Positions 6,482-14,141 of a stretch of DNA of 14,313 nucleotides are shown here, piece by piece (the first letter of the stretch is position 1; each line of letters opens with the position of its first letter). The position numbers and the translations under genes are program-made. Source of the DNA: Spirochaetia bacterium (GTDB lineage Bacteria > Spirochaetota > Spirochaetia > Treponematales > Treponemataceae); assembly GCA_900769975.1 (NCBI GenBank), contig CAAGIR010000118.1, positions 1-14,313 of the forward strand, in the 5' to 3' direction. Under the pieces are notes generated by a model. That model was given only the letters and a program-made list of their open reading frames with translations. It made no database searches and was not told the DNA's origin.

Positions 6482-7471
6482 TTATTGTAGCACAGTACCG
6501 GTAAAATCTCTAGCACCATTCATAAAATCTTTATAATTCATTGCTTTTTTTCCCTGACGCTGTAAAACCTGAACACAAAGAATATCATCTCCTGTTTTTA
6601 TGAAAATGCCTTTATCTTTTCGATAATTAAGCACAGTTCCATTCACAGCCTTATCAAAAACGTTTTTAAAATCTTCGTCCAGAGTAAAATAATCCTGCTG
6701 TGAAAAATCATTTGCCTGCAATATTCGCAGGGGAAGTTCTTTTTCCAAACACCAGGCTCCAGGTTCAGGATAATATGCACGAATTTTTGCTTCTATAGAT
6801 AAAGCATTTTGATTCCAGTCTATTTTCCCGTCTTCTTTTTTTATCATGCCAGTGTATGAAGGTTCCCCAGTTTGTGGCAAACCTGGCGGCAATTCTTTTT
6901 TTCCAGATTTTGATATGTCAGCAAAAAGAGAACAAAGCAAATCTGCACCTATTAATGCACATTTATTTAATAACGCTTCGCCAGTTTCTGATTTATCAAG
7001 CAAAATTTCCTGCTGCCTTAAAATATCGCCTTCATCCATTTTTAAACTGAGAGTCTGGATTGTAACGGCAGTTTTGTCATCCCTGTTTAAAATGGTAGCA
7101 GGAACAGGAGTGCAGCCTCTGTATTTTGGAAGGAGCGAAGGATGGACATTTATTCCGCCACTTGGAAAAAGTGACAGGAATTTGGGGCCGAAAATATGAC
7201 CGTAAGCAAAACTTACAAGCAAATCACAATGCAACGGTTCTATAAGTGCTCTTGCCTGACTATCCAGATGTTCGGGAGTAAAGACAGGAATTCCCTTTTC
7301 CAAAGCAAAAGATGCTGTACTGGTGGGAATTAAAGTTTTATGACGTCCCTGTGCCGAAGGAGGATTTGTAAGCACCCCGGCAATTTCAAATCCACAATCC
7401 GACTGACGCTCAAAAAGTTTTTCTAGCGTAATTCTTGAAGCGTCTGGACTTCCTGCATATAAAATTTTCAT
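6482..7471 (-). CDS. fmt: Methionyl-tRNA formyltransferase
   Basis: This enzyme transfers a formyl group from 10-formyl-tetrahydrofolate to methionyl initiator tRNA. The 329-residue product has the N-terminal formyltransferase fold, with the catalytic block INVHPSLLPKYRGCTPV at 107-123 (Asn108, His110) and Asp146 in MDEGD. The usual RGAAP reads RGCTP, a mild variation. The C-terminal tRNA-binding domain starts near residue 205. The start is set at the ATG at 7471 because GGGAG ends 5 nt ahead of it and the protein then begins MKILYAGSPD, as the family does; the ATG at 7483 would overlap the ribosome site. It follows def by 57 bp, the standard def-fmt pairing, and precedes the PASTA gene. Confidence 0.95.
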   Translation of the reverse strand: MKILYAGSPDASRITLEKLFERQSDCGFEIAGVLTNPPSAQGRHKTLIPTSTASFALEKGIPVFTPEHLDSQARALIEPLHCDLLVSFAYGHIFGPKFLSLFPSGGINVHPSLLPKYRGCTPVPATILNRDDKTAVTIQTLSLKMDEGDILRQQEILLDKSETGEALLNKCALIGADLLCSLFADISKSGKKELPPGLPQTGEPSYTGMIKKEDGKIDWNQNALSIEAKIRAYYPEPGAWCLEKELPLRILQANDFSQQDYFTLDEDFKNVFDKAVNGTVLNYRKDKGIFIKTGDDILCVQVLQRQGKKAMNYKDFMNGARDFTGTVLQ

Positions 7472-7476
7472 ATCTG

Positions 7477-7481
7477 CTCCC
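7477..7481 (-). promoter_or_regulatory. Ribosome binding site deciding the fmt start
   Basis: GGGAG followed by five bases and the ATG at 7471-7469. It overlaps the in-frame ATG at 7483-7481, making that upstream start unlikely. Confidence 0.7.
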
Positions 7482-7528
7482 ATATAAAACTAAAACACTG
7501 GATTATAAATCATTCAGAATAATGAAAA

Positions 7529-8113
7529 TCACGCCTTTTTACTGTTTTTTTTGTTTTCTTTAGCGGCAATTTTTGCAGCAATACGAGCCTGTTTCTGTTC
7601 TCTTTCTTTTGCCTTTTGGGCAGCACGTTCAGCACGTTTTTTAAACTGATTTTCAGTTTTTTGTGCAAATTCTTTATCGCCGCGATCAATGTACAAAATA
7701 CCGTCCAGGTGATCATATTCATGCTGAATAATTCTTGCCAAAAGTCCGTCTGCTTCAAGCGTAAAAAGTTTGCCTTCTTCGTTATAAGCTTGCACAGTTA
7801 CTTCAAGAGGACGTGTAATTGTTTCATACACTTGAGGAATACTTAAACACCCTTCATCATATTCACCGACTTGTGTTGAAGTCTTTATTATCTGAGGATT
7901 AATAAAAACACGACGCACATCATCATCTGCAATAATTACAAAAAGACGCAAAGATTTTCCAACTTGAGGACCAGCAAGCCCCACTCCGTTGTTTTCAATC
8001 ATTGTATCAAACATATCATTGACAAGTTCACGAATTTCATCATTAATTTCTGGAACTGGTTCAGCTTTTTTCCTTAAAATTTCTTCGCCAAGTTTTGTTA
8101 CGTTTAAAATCAT
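7529..8113 (-). CDS. def: Peptide deformylase with Lys-rich C-terminal tail
   Basis: This metalloenzyme removes the N-formyl group from nascent proteins as they leave the ribosome. All three family motifs are intact: GVGLAGPQVG (43-52), EGCLSIP (87-93, metal ligand Cys89) and QHEYDHLDG (130-138, metal ligands His131 and His135, catalytic Glu132). The 194 residues exceed the usual 165-170 because of a charged Lys/Ala/Arg-rich tail from about 147. This extends the C-terminal helix and may aid ribosome binding, as the C-terminal helix of E. coli deformylase does (inference). Its ATG overlaps the hisD stop codon as ATGA, showing tight translational coupling to a histidine gene. Fmt, the enzyme it counteracts, is next downstream. 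Confidence 0.97.
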   Translation of the reverse strand: MILNVTKLGEEILRKKAEPVPEINDEIRELVNDMFDTMIENNGVGLAGPQVGKSLRLFVIIADDDVRRVFINPQIIKTSTQVGEYDEGCLSIPQVYETITRPLEVTVQAYNEEGKLFTLEADGLLARIIQHEYDHLDGILYIDRGDKEFAQKTENQFKKRAERAAQKAKEREQKQARIAAKIAAKENKKNSKKA

Positions 8114-9477
8114 TTTTCAATCCTTATTGTTGCTGCTTTAGCATGTGCTGTAAGTCCTTCTGCATTTCCCAAAGAATTAGCCGCCGCCGCACTTCTGAAA
8201 ATTCCAGATGAATTTTCTTTTGCACGCAAAGTTGTTACTGTTTTTAGGAACATTCTGACGCTCAAACCGCCAGTATATTTTGCCGTCCCAGATGTTGGTA
8301 AAGTATGATTTAATCCTGCTGCATAGTCACCAAAAACTTCTGCTGTGTAATGTCCTATAAACAAAGAACCGTAATTGCGGACTTTCTGTTCAATACTTTT
8401 TCGCAATTCATTATCTTCCATAGCAAGTTCCAGATGTTCTGGTGCCCGTTTGTTTGCCACTTCAACTGCTTCATCAAAGTTATTTACAAGGATAATTTTT
8501 CCACATTCATCAATACTCTGACGTGCAATATTTTTTGTAGTTAATGTTTCAAGCTGATTTTCTATCTGTTCGCTTACTTTATTTGCAAAAGAAACAGAAT
8601 TTGTTACAAGAATTGGCTGAGCGACAACATCGTGTTCTGCCTGTGCAAGTAAATCGGCTGCAACCCACGAAGGATTAGCACTTTCATCGGCAATTATCAT
8701 AACTTCTGTCGGACCTGCAAGCATATCAATTCCTACATTACCAAAAACTGCTTTTTTTGCAGCATTTACATATTTATTTCCAGGTCCCACGATAACATCC
8801 ACTTTCGGGATAGATTCAGTTCCGTAAGCCATAGCCCCAATTGCCTGCGCACCGCCTACAGCATAAAGGTGGTGAACTCCGCAGATGTAGGCAGCCGCCA
8901 TAATTCCTTCATCAGCATAAGGTTTTCCACCCACAAAAGCATTTCTTGGAATGCCGGTGCCGTTTTTTCCAGCAGTATCTTTATCATCAGGATGGATACG
9001 AGGAGGCGTGCAGACTATAACATTTTCAACACCAGCCGCAATTGCAGGAGTTACCGTCATTATAACTGTAGAAACAAGCGGAAAACGACCAGCAGGAACA
9101 TAACATCCTGCTTTTTCTACAGGGATAGTTTTCTGCCCCGTAAACATTCCAGGAGCAATTTCTGTTTCAAAATCTGTAAAAGATTCCCGTTGTTTTTTTG
9201 CAAAATTATAAGCCAAATCATGAGAATAAACGATTGCATCATAAACATCTCTTTTTTCTATTTTAAGTTTTTCTGCAGCCGCCTTTAATTCTTCCATAGG
9301 AACTTCAAAAACAGATGGAACAGAAACATCAAATTTTTGTCCGTAAATGCGTAAAGCAGCATCGCCTTTTTTCTGAACTTCCTCCAAAACAGAATTTACA
9401 ACTTCATCAGAATTACCAAAATTGCGCCCTTTAAAAAAGTCAGGTTCAACATCTGCATAATTTTGTATCTTTATCAT
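8110..9477 (-). CDS. hisD: Histidinol dehydrogenase
   Basis: This zinc enzyme catalyses the last two oxidations of histidine synthesis, L-histidinol to L-histidine with NAD. The 455-residue protein has IPVEKAGCYVPAGR (118-131), GPGNKY (231-236), DMLAGPTEV (251-259), QAEHD (279-283, zinc ligands Gln279 and His282), the proton-relay pair Glu347-His348 in RAPEHLEL, Asp384, LNHTLPT (389-395) and the C-terminal EGLTAHA (440-446, His445). It is somewhat long because an insertion of roughly 20 residues lies at about 161-188 (Gly- and Asp-rich), before the GIMAAAYICGV helix. A TGGAG site precedes the ATG. It is 27 bp after the hisA-hisI-hisE gene, and its stop overlaps the def start. Confidence 0.96.
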   Translation of the reverse strand: MIKIQNYADVEPDFFKGRNFGNSDEVVNSVLEEVQKKGDAALRIYGQKFDVSVPSVFEVPMEELKAAAEKLKIEKRDVYDAIVYSHDLAYNFAKKQRESFTDFETEIAPGMFTGQKTIPVEKAGCYVPAGRFPLVSTVIMTVTPAIAAGVENVIVCTPPRIHPDDKDTAGKNGTGIPRNAFVGGKPYADEGIMAAAYICGVHHLYAVGGAQAIGAMAYGTESIPKVDVIVGPGNKYVNAAKKAVFGNVGIDMLAGPTEVMIIADESANPSWVAADLLAQAEHDVVAQPILVTNSVSFANKVSEQIENQLETLTTKNIARQSIDECGKIILVNNFDEAVEVANKRAPEHLELAMEDNELRKSIEQKVRNYGSLFIGHYTAEVFGDYAAGLNHTLPTSGTAKYTGGLSVRMFLKTVTTLRAKENSSGIFRSAAAANSLGNAEGLTAHAKAATIRIEK

Positions 9478-9504
9478 GTCTACTCCAGTTCACTTTTATT
9501 ATAA

Positions 9505-10800
9505 TTATTTTTCTTTATGCCTGCGGTCTAATTCATCATAAACATCTTTCCAGGAAACACCCTCTTTATACATAAGAACATTTACAAAATAAATTAAATC
9601 TGCCGCTTCCCAAATAACTTCATCTTTGCCATCCGCTTCACACAGTTCTTCAGCTTCTTCTTCCACCTTTTCACGAACACGTTTTGCATCAAGCGTCGCA
9701 GTGTAACTGCCAGGTTTAGGATTTGCAAATCTGTCAGCAATTACATTATAAAGGCGTGCCATACTGGATTTTTCATCAACCGCAGAAGAAAAACATGTCC
9801 AGCTGCCTGTATGACATGCAGGACCAGTAGGTAAAACAGTTGCCAGAACACAATCCCTGTCGCAATCGGCACGCATTTTTACAACCTGCAGAATATTTCC
9901 GCTAGTATCACCTTTTGTCCAAAGCTCCTGACGAGAACGGCTCCAGAACGTAAGCCTTCCACATTCAAAAGATTTTTTTACAGCCTGAGCATTTGCAAAC
10001 CCCTGCATTAAAACTTCGCCATTAACACTTTGAGCAATTACAGGAATAAGCGGTGACTTTTCAAAATCAAGACATTCAACAAAAGCATCTTTCAAATCAA
10101 CTTTTCCAGTATACAAAGCCATACCAAGCTGAACATCACAATGCAGTTTTTCCAAAGTTTTAATTTCTTCAACACTCGAAACACCGCCCGCTACAACAAC
10201 CCTGCATTTTACCGCATCACGCAAAGCACACACATAATCCATATTTGTTCCCTGCATGCAGCCTTCTTTTTCAACACAAGTAAACAAAAGTTCAGAACAG
10301 AATTTTTCAGCCTGTTTTGCACCTTCTACAAGCGGAACATCCACAGTTTCAGTCCAGCCTTTCACCGCAATCTTACCGTTAATAGCATCCACAGAAATAA
10401 TAATACGGTCCTTTCCAATCGCCCCTGCCAGCTCATTCAAAAAATCTTCATTCAAAACACTCTCGCCGGCCACAGGATTTGCCTTCCAAGCCGCAGAACC
10501 AATAATTACCTTCTCGGCACCAAGGCTAATCAATTCTCTGGCACGTTTTACAGAACGAATTCCGCCGCCAGTGCGCACATTTCCACGATGAAGAAGCGAT
10601 TTCAAAAGATGAGTATTTTCAGTATTGCCCTTTGCATCAATATTTCCCAAAGCGGCATCCAAATCAATAACTGCGACTTCACCAAACATATCAAACTGAG
10701 CAATCAAAGCATCAGCATCATCACGCTGGAGAACCAATTCCTTACCGTTCTTAAGTTGAACGACGTGTCCATTTTTCAAATCAATAGAAGAAATTACCAT
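9505..10800 (-). CDS. HisA-HisI-HisE trifunctional fusion for histidine biosynthesis
   Basis: One 431-residue protein covers three consecutive cytoplasmic steps. Residues 1 to about 240 form a HisA-type (ProFAR isomerase) beta-alpha barrel: SIDLKNGHVVQL with Asp7, RTGGGIRS at 76-83, and SVDAINGKIAVKGW with the second catalytic Asp138. Residues about 247-340 are HisI, phosphoribosyl-AMP cyclohydrolase, with LTFWSRSR (283-290), ADCDRDC (311-317) and the metal site at ACHTG (328-332). Residues about 345-431 are HisE, phosphoribosyl-ATP pyrophosphatase, with KVEEEAEEL (378-386) and WEAADLIYF (397-405). HisE and HisI catalyse steps 2 and 3 and HisA step 4. HisIE fusions are common; an added N-terminal HisA is much less so. 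The fusion is continuous, with no stop or shift. Only a weak AAGG precedes the ATG, but MVISSIDLKNG is the expected N-terminus. Confidence 0.95.
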   Translation of the reverse strand: MVISSIDLKNGHVVQLKNGKELVLQRDDADALIAQFDMFGEVAVIDLDAALGNIDAKGNTENTHLLKSLLHRGNVRTGGGIRSVKRARELISLGAEKVIIGSAAWKANPVAGESVLNEDFLNELAGAIGKDRIIISVDAINGKIAVKGWTETVDVPLVEGAKQAEKFCSELLFTCVEKEGCMQGTNMDYVCALRDAVKCRVVVAGGVSSVEEIKTLEKLHCDVQLGMALYTGKVDLKDAFVECLDFEKSPLIPVIAQSVNGEVLMQGFANAQAVKKSFECGRLTFWSRSRQELWTKGDTSGNILQVVKMRADCDRDCVLATVLPTGPACHTGSWTCFSSAVDEKSSMARLYNVIADRFANPKPGSYTATLDAKRVREKVEEEAEELCEADGKDEVIWEAADLIYFVNVLMYKEGVSWKDVYDELDRRHKEK

Positions 10801-10814
10801 AACCTTATATTACC

Positions 10815-10847
10815 AAATTTTCAAACTTTATACAAATGCGAAAATTT
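10815..10847 (-). promoter_or_regulatory. Weak promoter with flanking dyad upstream of the his/def unit
   Basis: On the minus strand TATAAA (10832-10827) sits about 27 bp before the hisA ATG. It is enclosed by a perfect 8-bp inverted repeat, AAATTTTC at 10815-10822 and GAAAATTT at 10840-10847. There is no good -35 box at the right distance, so either an activator is needed or the true promoter is elsewhere. No run of His codons or T-box-like structure appears between here and the gene. Confidence 0.3.
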
Positions 10848-10861
10848 CATAATTTTTTCAG

Positions 10862-11110
10862 CAAAATTCAGTCAGTCAGTCGCCTTTCACAGCTCACTAA
10901 CGCTCGGTTGCAAACGCTATCACGTGCAAAAATTACACCACCTGAAAACTGAAATTCAAGATAAAAAACAAGGTCGTACCCCATTTAAACAAAAATCAAA
11001 TCTGCACGTGCCAGCGATTGCAACTCACGCTACGCGTGCCTGTTCAAGCCTCGGTGCGCTGCTTATCTTAAAACCCTGCACATCAGCCACCCACCTGGCG
11101 AAATGTGAAT
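10862..11110. repeat. GC-rich intergenic block with imperfect inverted repeat
   Basis: This block is clearly richer in G and C than its neighbours, most of all at about 11000-11100. It contains an imperfect 20-bp inverted repeat: 10908-10927 against the reverse complement of 11004-11023, 17 of 20 matching, with GCACGTG at the inner ends. It also holds a small perfect hairpin CACGC-TAC-GCGTG at 11025-11037 and a TCAG tandem run at 10868-10881. Short frames through it, including one of 38 codons, have no ribosome site. It looks like a dispersed non-coding element or decayed insertion rather than a gene, but I have no second copy in the window to prove this. Confidence 0.4.
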
Positions 11111-11170
11111 TATTTTTCCCACATAAAAATTAAATGACCTCTTCGCAATGCAATGAAAAAAGTCGCCTAT

Positions 11171-11216
11171 AAAAAAAAAGAAGACTGCCGAAAAGGAGGA
11201 AAAAACGGCAGCCTTC
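11171..11216 (-). terminator. Intrinsic terminator of the EAL/PAP2 unit
   Basis: On the minus strand GAAGGCTGCCG pairs with CGGCAGTCTTC (11 bp, one G-U) around a 15-nt loop, followed by nine T residues (complement of 11171-11179). The loop is U-rich with a central CCUCC. It lies about 110 bp past the PAP2 stop. Confidence 0.88.
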
Positions 11217-11290
11217 AATAAATAGGAGGAGTATTTTTGAAAACGAACTAGTTTTACTTTGTTGTTTACACCTAAATAACCACCACCACA
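11171..11290 (-). ncRNA. Candidate 3'-UTR-derived small RNA with two CCUCC motifs
   Basis: The stretch between the PAP2 stop codon and the terminator ends carries no reading frame. On the minus strand it contains two perfect complements of the Shine-Dalgarno consensus: CUCCUCCU at 11231-11224 in an apparently unpaired stretch, and UCCUCCUU at 11200-11193 in the terminator loop. Exposed CU-rich motifs next to a strong terminator hairpin are a known design of mRNA-targeting small RNAs in other bacteria. No convincing dedicated promoter is visible (TTGTGG-N17-TAAACA near 11297-11269 is weak), so if real it is probably processed from the EAL/PAP2 mRNA. The 5' end is a guess. Confidence 0.28.
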
Positions 11291-11326
11291 AAAAAAGGTT
11301 ACAAAAAAAATATTTTTTTTTATTTT

Positions 11327-12148
11327 TTAAAAAGAAAATTTTACATTAAATCCAAGAGGAGAATAAGATGCCTGCACCTTCTTTTTCTGGAAAACTGCAT
11401 AATAATCCTGCGTATGCATAAACGGAACCAAAAATCCACAAATCGTACCAATCAAAGCACCAACAAGAACATCAGTAAAATAGTGGTTTCCACTTGCCAT
11501 TCTTAAAGCACCAGTCAAAGCTGCAATTCCAAAAGAAATGCCTGCCACAGCATATTTCCACGAAGATTCAGGATAATACTGGCAAAAAACATAACTCAAA
11601 AAAGCAGCTCCTGCAAATGACATAGTTGTGTGTCCCGACGGAAAAGAACAGTTCCAGTCGCCTTCATCTACCTTGTCTTGCGGATAGTCATCAAAATAAA
11701 CATAAGGGCGCGGCCTGTAAACTACATTTTTTATCCATTCTTTTGTACCTTGAGCCAAAAGTAAAGTTTCGGTAAACATTGTTCCAATTGTAAACCATTG
11801 AGAATTTGGCGTGCATAATAAAACAAGCGGAGAAGCCATAGAAAGAACCATAGTTCCAGTTCCAACAATATGCAAAGTTTTACTGTAAGGCCGCATAAAA
11901 ATTTGGTCAAAACTGTTTACATCAGCTTTATTATAACTTCCTTCAACAAAATTATTTTCTTTCGCATGAAAAACATCGCTATACAAAAAAGCAGAACCGG
12001 CAAGTCCACCACTCACACCAAGAATTATTCCATCATTCAAAGGATTCAGTTTGAACGGCTGATTGTCAGAAAAATCTTCTGCAAAAAGATTAAAACCAAA
12101 ACAAAGACAGAATAATGCAATAAACACAGAATTAACTTTCTTTTTCAT
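11327..12148 (-). CDS. PAP2-superfamily membrane phosphatase
   Basis: A 273-residue protein with an N-terminal signal sequence (MKKK then a hydrophobic stretch to about 22, likely cut near FAED) and several later membrane helices. The three PAP2 active-site motifs are present: KNVVYRPRP at 140-148 (K-x6-R-P), CSFPSGHT at 167-174, and R216-x5-H222-x3-D226. The usual Ser before Arg216 is Leu. Members dephosphorylate membrane lipids such as undecaprenyl pyrophosphate, phosphatidate, phosphatidylglycerol phosphate or lipid A; the active site would face the periplasm, and the substrate here is unknown. The end (VQASYSPLGFNVKFSF) alternates polar and hydrophobic residues and finishes with Phe, like an outer-membrane strand. 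A GGAG site precedes the ATG. It follows the EAL gene by 12 bp and shares its terminator. Confidence 0.9.
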   Translation of the reverse strand: MKKKVNSVFIALFCLCFGFNLFAEDFSDNQPFKLNPLNDGIILGVSGGLAGSAFLYSDVFHAKENNFVEGSYNKADVNSFDQIFMRPYSKTLHIVGTGTMVLSMASPLVLLCTPNSQWFTIGTMFTETLLLAQGTKEWIKNVVYRPRPYVYFDDYPQDKVDEGDWNCSFPSGHTTMSFAGAAFLSYVFCQYYPESSWKYAVAGISFGIAALTGALRMASGNHYFTDVLVGALIGTICGFLVPFMHTQDYYAVFQKKKVQASYSPLGFNVKFSF

Positions 12149-12160
12149 AAAAACTCCAAT

Positions 12161-14122
12161 CTAGTTCTTGTTTTTTGAATTCTTCATAATTTGAAGAAAT
12201 TCATTTTTTGGAACAGGTTTTGAATAATAATATCCCTGTAAATAATCACAGCCCATTTCTATCAAAGCTTCAACATGTTCTTTTTTCTCAACACCTTCAG
12301 CAAGAACAATTAAATCCATATCTTTAATCATTTTTACAGTAGCTGTCAGAGCTTTTTTTGCTTTTGGATCTGAAAATGCCGCCCAAACGATATATTTATC
12401 AATTTTTATCATCTTAAACGGCAGATTCAACATGTAATTCATATTTGAATAGCCAGAACCATAATCATCAAGAGAAAGTTCAAAACCGGCATCTGCAAGC
12501 GCCCTCATGTTTTTTAATAAAATTTCTGGAGTATGAGCCGCAGAAGTTTCTGTAATTTCCAGATTAATAATGGAAGCAGGAATTTTATAAACACTTTGAA
12601 TTGCAAGAATCTGATTTGCAAGAATTTCCTGCATGCACTGAGCTACAGAAAGATTAATGTCAATCTTTTCAATTCCATATTCTTGTGGATTAATCAACGA
12701 AAGCATTTTACACACTTCTTCGAAAACAAATTCCCCAATACGAAGGATTGTCCCTGTTTTTTCGGCAATTGGAATAAAATCTTCTGGAGAAATAAAAGAA
12801 CCGTCTTCATCTTGCAGGCGGATTAAAGCTTCTGCACCAATTATTTTTTGCTTTTTTACAGAAAAAATCGGCTGATAGTAAACTTCAAATCTGTTATCAA
12901 CAATTCCGTTCCTTAAATAATGTTCTATATAAACAGTCCTGTGTTTAACCTCCAAATCAATTTCATCAGCATAAATTACATTTTTCTTGTAACGTTCATC
13001 ATCTTTTATAAGATTTACAAAATCAAACAAATCGCTGGAAGTTTTTGCATATTTAGGACACTCAATTACACAAAATCTTGAAAAAAGTTTTAATTCTACA
13101 TTATTCCATGTCCATGAAAAATCAAAACGCTTCTGTAGCTTCATTAAAGTTTTTTGGATTTTGTCTTCGCTCGGATTTTTTATTAAAATAAAAAAACATT
13201 CCGAGTTTATATTAAAAACATTTTGGTATGAAAACTCCTGCTTTAGAAAATCTGCGACAAGACGTAAAAATTTATTTACCTGTGTCAAACCGATTGTATT
13301 TGCAATAAAAAAAGTATCGTCAAGAATCAACGAAACGCAGGCAAAATTATTTTTTCTTTTGAAATGTCGTGTAGTTATCTGAGCAAATGCAAATTGATTA
13401 AAACAGTCAGTTATACCATCAATAACATCCTCTTGACGCTGAATACAAAGATAAAACACAAGAGAAACCAAAGCAATTGCGAAATTTTGTACAAAAAGTC
13501 CATAAAAACAAAGTTGCAAAACTACAGAAGCTACAACTAAGATTATATAAAAAGAAAGAAGATATTTTGTAGTCTTAGAAACTTCTTTTCGGTGGATAAT
13601 TAAAATTAAAAAAGTAATCACAAGGTAGAAAGCAGAAATTACATAAGGAATAAAAAACCATATATTGTGATTTCTAACATATCCCACCCCTTTTACAATA
13701 GAAAATCCCATTGAATAAACATCGTTCAAAACTGGTGCTAGCCAAATAATCAAAAGGCAGCAGGCATAAGGTACAATCAAAAACACCTGTAAAAACTTGT
13801 ATTTTTTATATGAATATTTTTTCTTTAAATCAAGAAGCGAAAAACAATAAATAGCATATAAAACAGAAAATGAATTCACACACGAAAAATATGTGCATTC
13901 TATTATCCAGCGAATCCAAACAGGAACTTTATCTACCAAATATAAATCACAATAGGAAGATGAAATTTCCAAAATTGAACAGGTTGTCAGAATATACACA
14001 ATTGTTGAAAAAATGCGTGTCTGCATAGAAGGGACAGTTCTTCTTTGATAATAGAAAAAAAGAAGAATTATTTCTATGAGAAGGGCTGCAATGTCAAAGT
14101 CATAATTCAATACATTCAGCAT
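12161..14122 (-). CDS. Seven-helix membrane protein with degenerate GGDEF and EAL phosphodiesterase domains
   Basis: A 653-residue inner-membrane protein likely to hydrolyse cyclic di-GMP. Seven hydrophobic helices occupy about residues 11-227, a probable sensory module. A GGDEF-like domain follows (about 230-385): DGITDCFNQFAF resembles its start, but the GGDEF signature site reads NSECFF (306-311), so it cannot make c-di-GMP. The EAL domain (about 395-645) keeps the catalytic set: Glu431 in GAEALIRL, Asn490 in DINLS, Glu522 and Glu525 in LEITETS, Asp552-Asp553 in LDDYGSGYS, Lys574 in KIDK, Glu609 in AEGVE and Gln629 in LQGYYYSKP. I predict an active phosphodiesterase affecting motility or surface state. 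It is the first gene of a unit with PAP2. Its promoter is strong, but the leader is only about 12 nt with no ribosome site. Confidence 0.92.
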   Translation of the reverse strand: MLNVLNYDFDIAALLIEIILLFFYYQRRTVPSMQTRIFSTIVYILTTCSILEISSSYCDLYLVDKVPVWIRWIIECTYFSCVNSFSVLYAIYCFSLLDLKKKYSYKKYKFLQVFLIVPYACCLLIIWLAPVLNDVYSMGFSIVKGVGYVRNHNIWFFIPYVISAFYLVITFLILIIHRKEVSKTTKYLLSFYIILVVASVVLQLCFYGLFVQNFAIALVSLVFYLCIQRQEDVIDGITDCFNQFAFAQITTRHFKRKNNFACVSLILDDTFFIANTIGLTQVNKFLRLVADFLKQEFSYQNVFNINSECFFILIKNPSEDKIQKTLMKLQKRFDFSWTWNNVELKLFSRFCVIECPKYAKTSSDLFDFVNLIKDDERYKKNVIYADEIDLEVKHRTVYIEHYLRNGIVDNRFEVYYQPIFSVKKQKIIGAEALIRLQDEDGSFISPEDFIPIAEKTGTILRIGEFVFEEVCKMLSLINPQEYGIEKIDINLSVAQCMQEILANQILAIQSVYKIPASIINLEITETSAAHTPEILLKNMRALADAGFELSLDDYGSGYSNMNYMLNLPFKMIKIDKYIVWAAFSDPKAKKALTATVKMIKDMDLIVLAEGVEKKEHVEALIEMGCDYLQGYYYSKPVPKNEFLQIMKNSKNKN

Positions 14123-14141
14123 AATAAAAAATTGTTATATC

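Noticed and set aside
7472..7528. TATAAT-like hexamer between def and fmt
   Set aside because: No acceptable -35 box lies at the right spacing, so a separate fmt promoter is not supported.
7510..7758. 82-codon minus-strand frame overlapping the end of def
   Set aside because: It is a Lys-rich shadow of the def C-terminal tail in another frame, without its own ribosome site.
10801..10860. His leader peptide, T-box or riboswitch before the histidine genes
   Set aside because: I looked for a run of His codons, a terminator/antiterminator pair and T-box-like conserved bases on the minus strand and saw none.
10868..10984. 38-codon minus-strand frame in the GC-rich block
   Set aside because: No ribosome site precedes its ATG, the product matches no family I know, and it runs through the inverted-repeat arm and the TCAG tandem run.
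10141..11133. Long open frame of 330 codons on the plus strand
   Set aside because: Most of it is antisense to the well-supported hisA-hisI-hisE gene and the rest crosses the GC-rich intergenic block. The product is low in recognisable motifs and there is no ribosome site.
11191..11246. Two AGGAGGA ribosome-like sites on the plus strand
   Set aside because: The first has no start codon behind it and the second leads only to a four-codon TTG frame (ends TAG at 11251). The motifs make better sense as CCUCC on the transcribed minus strand.
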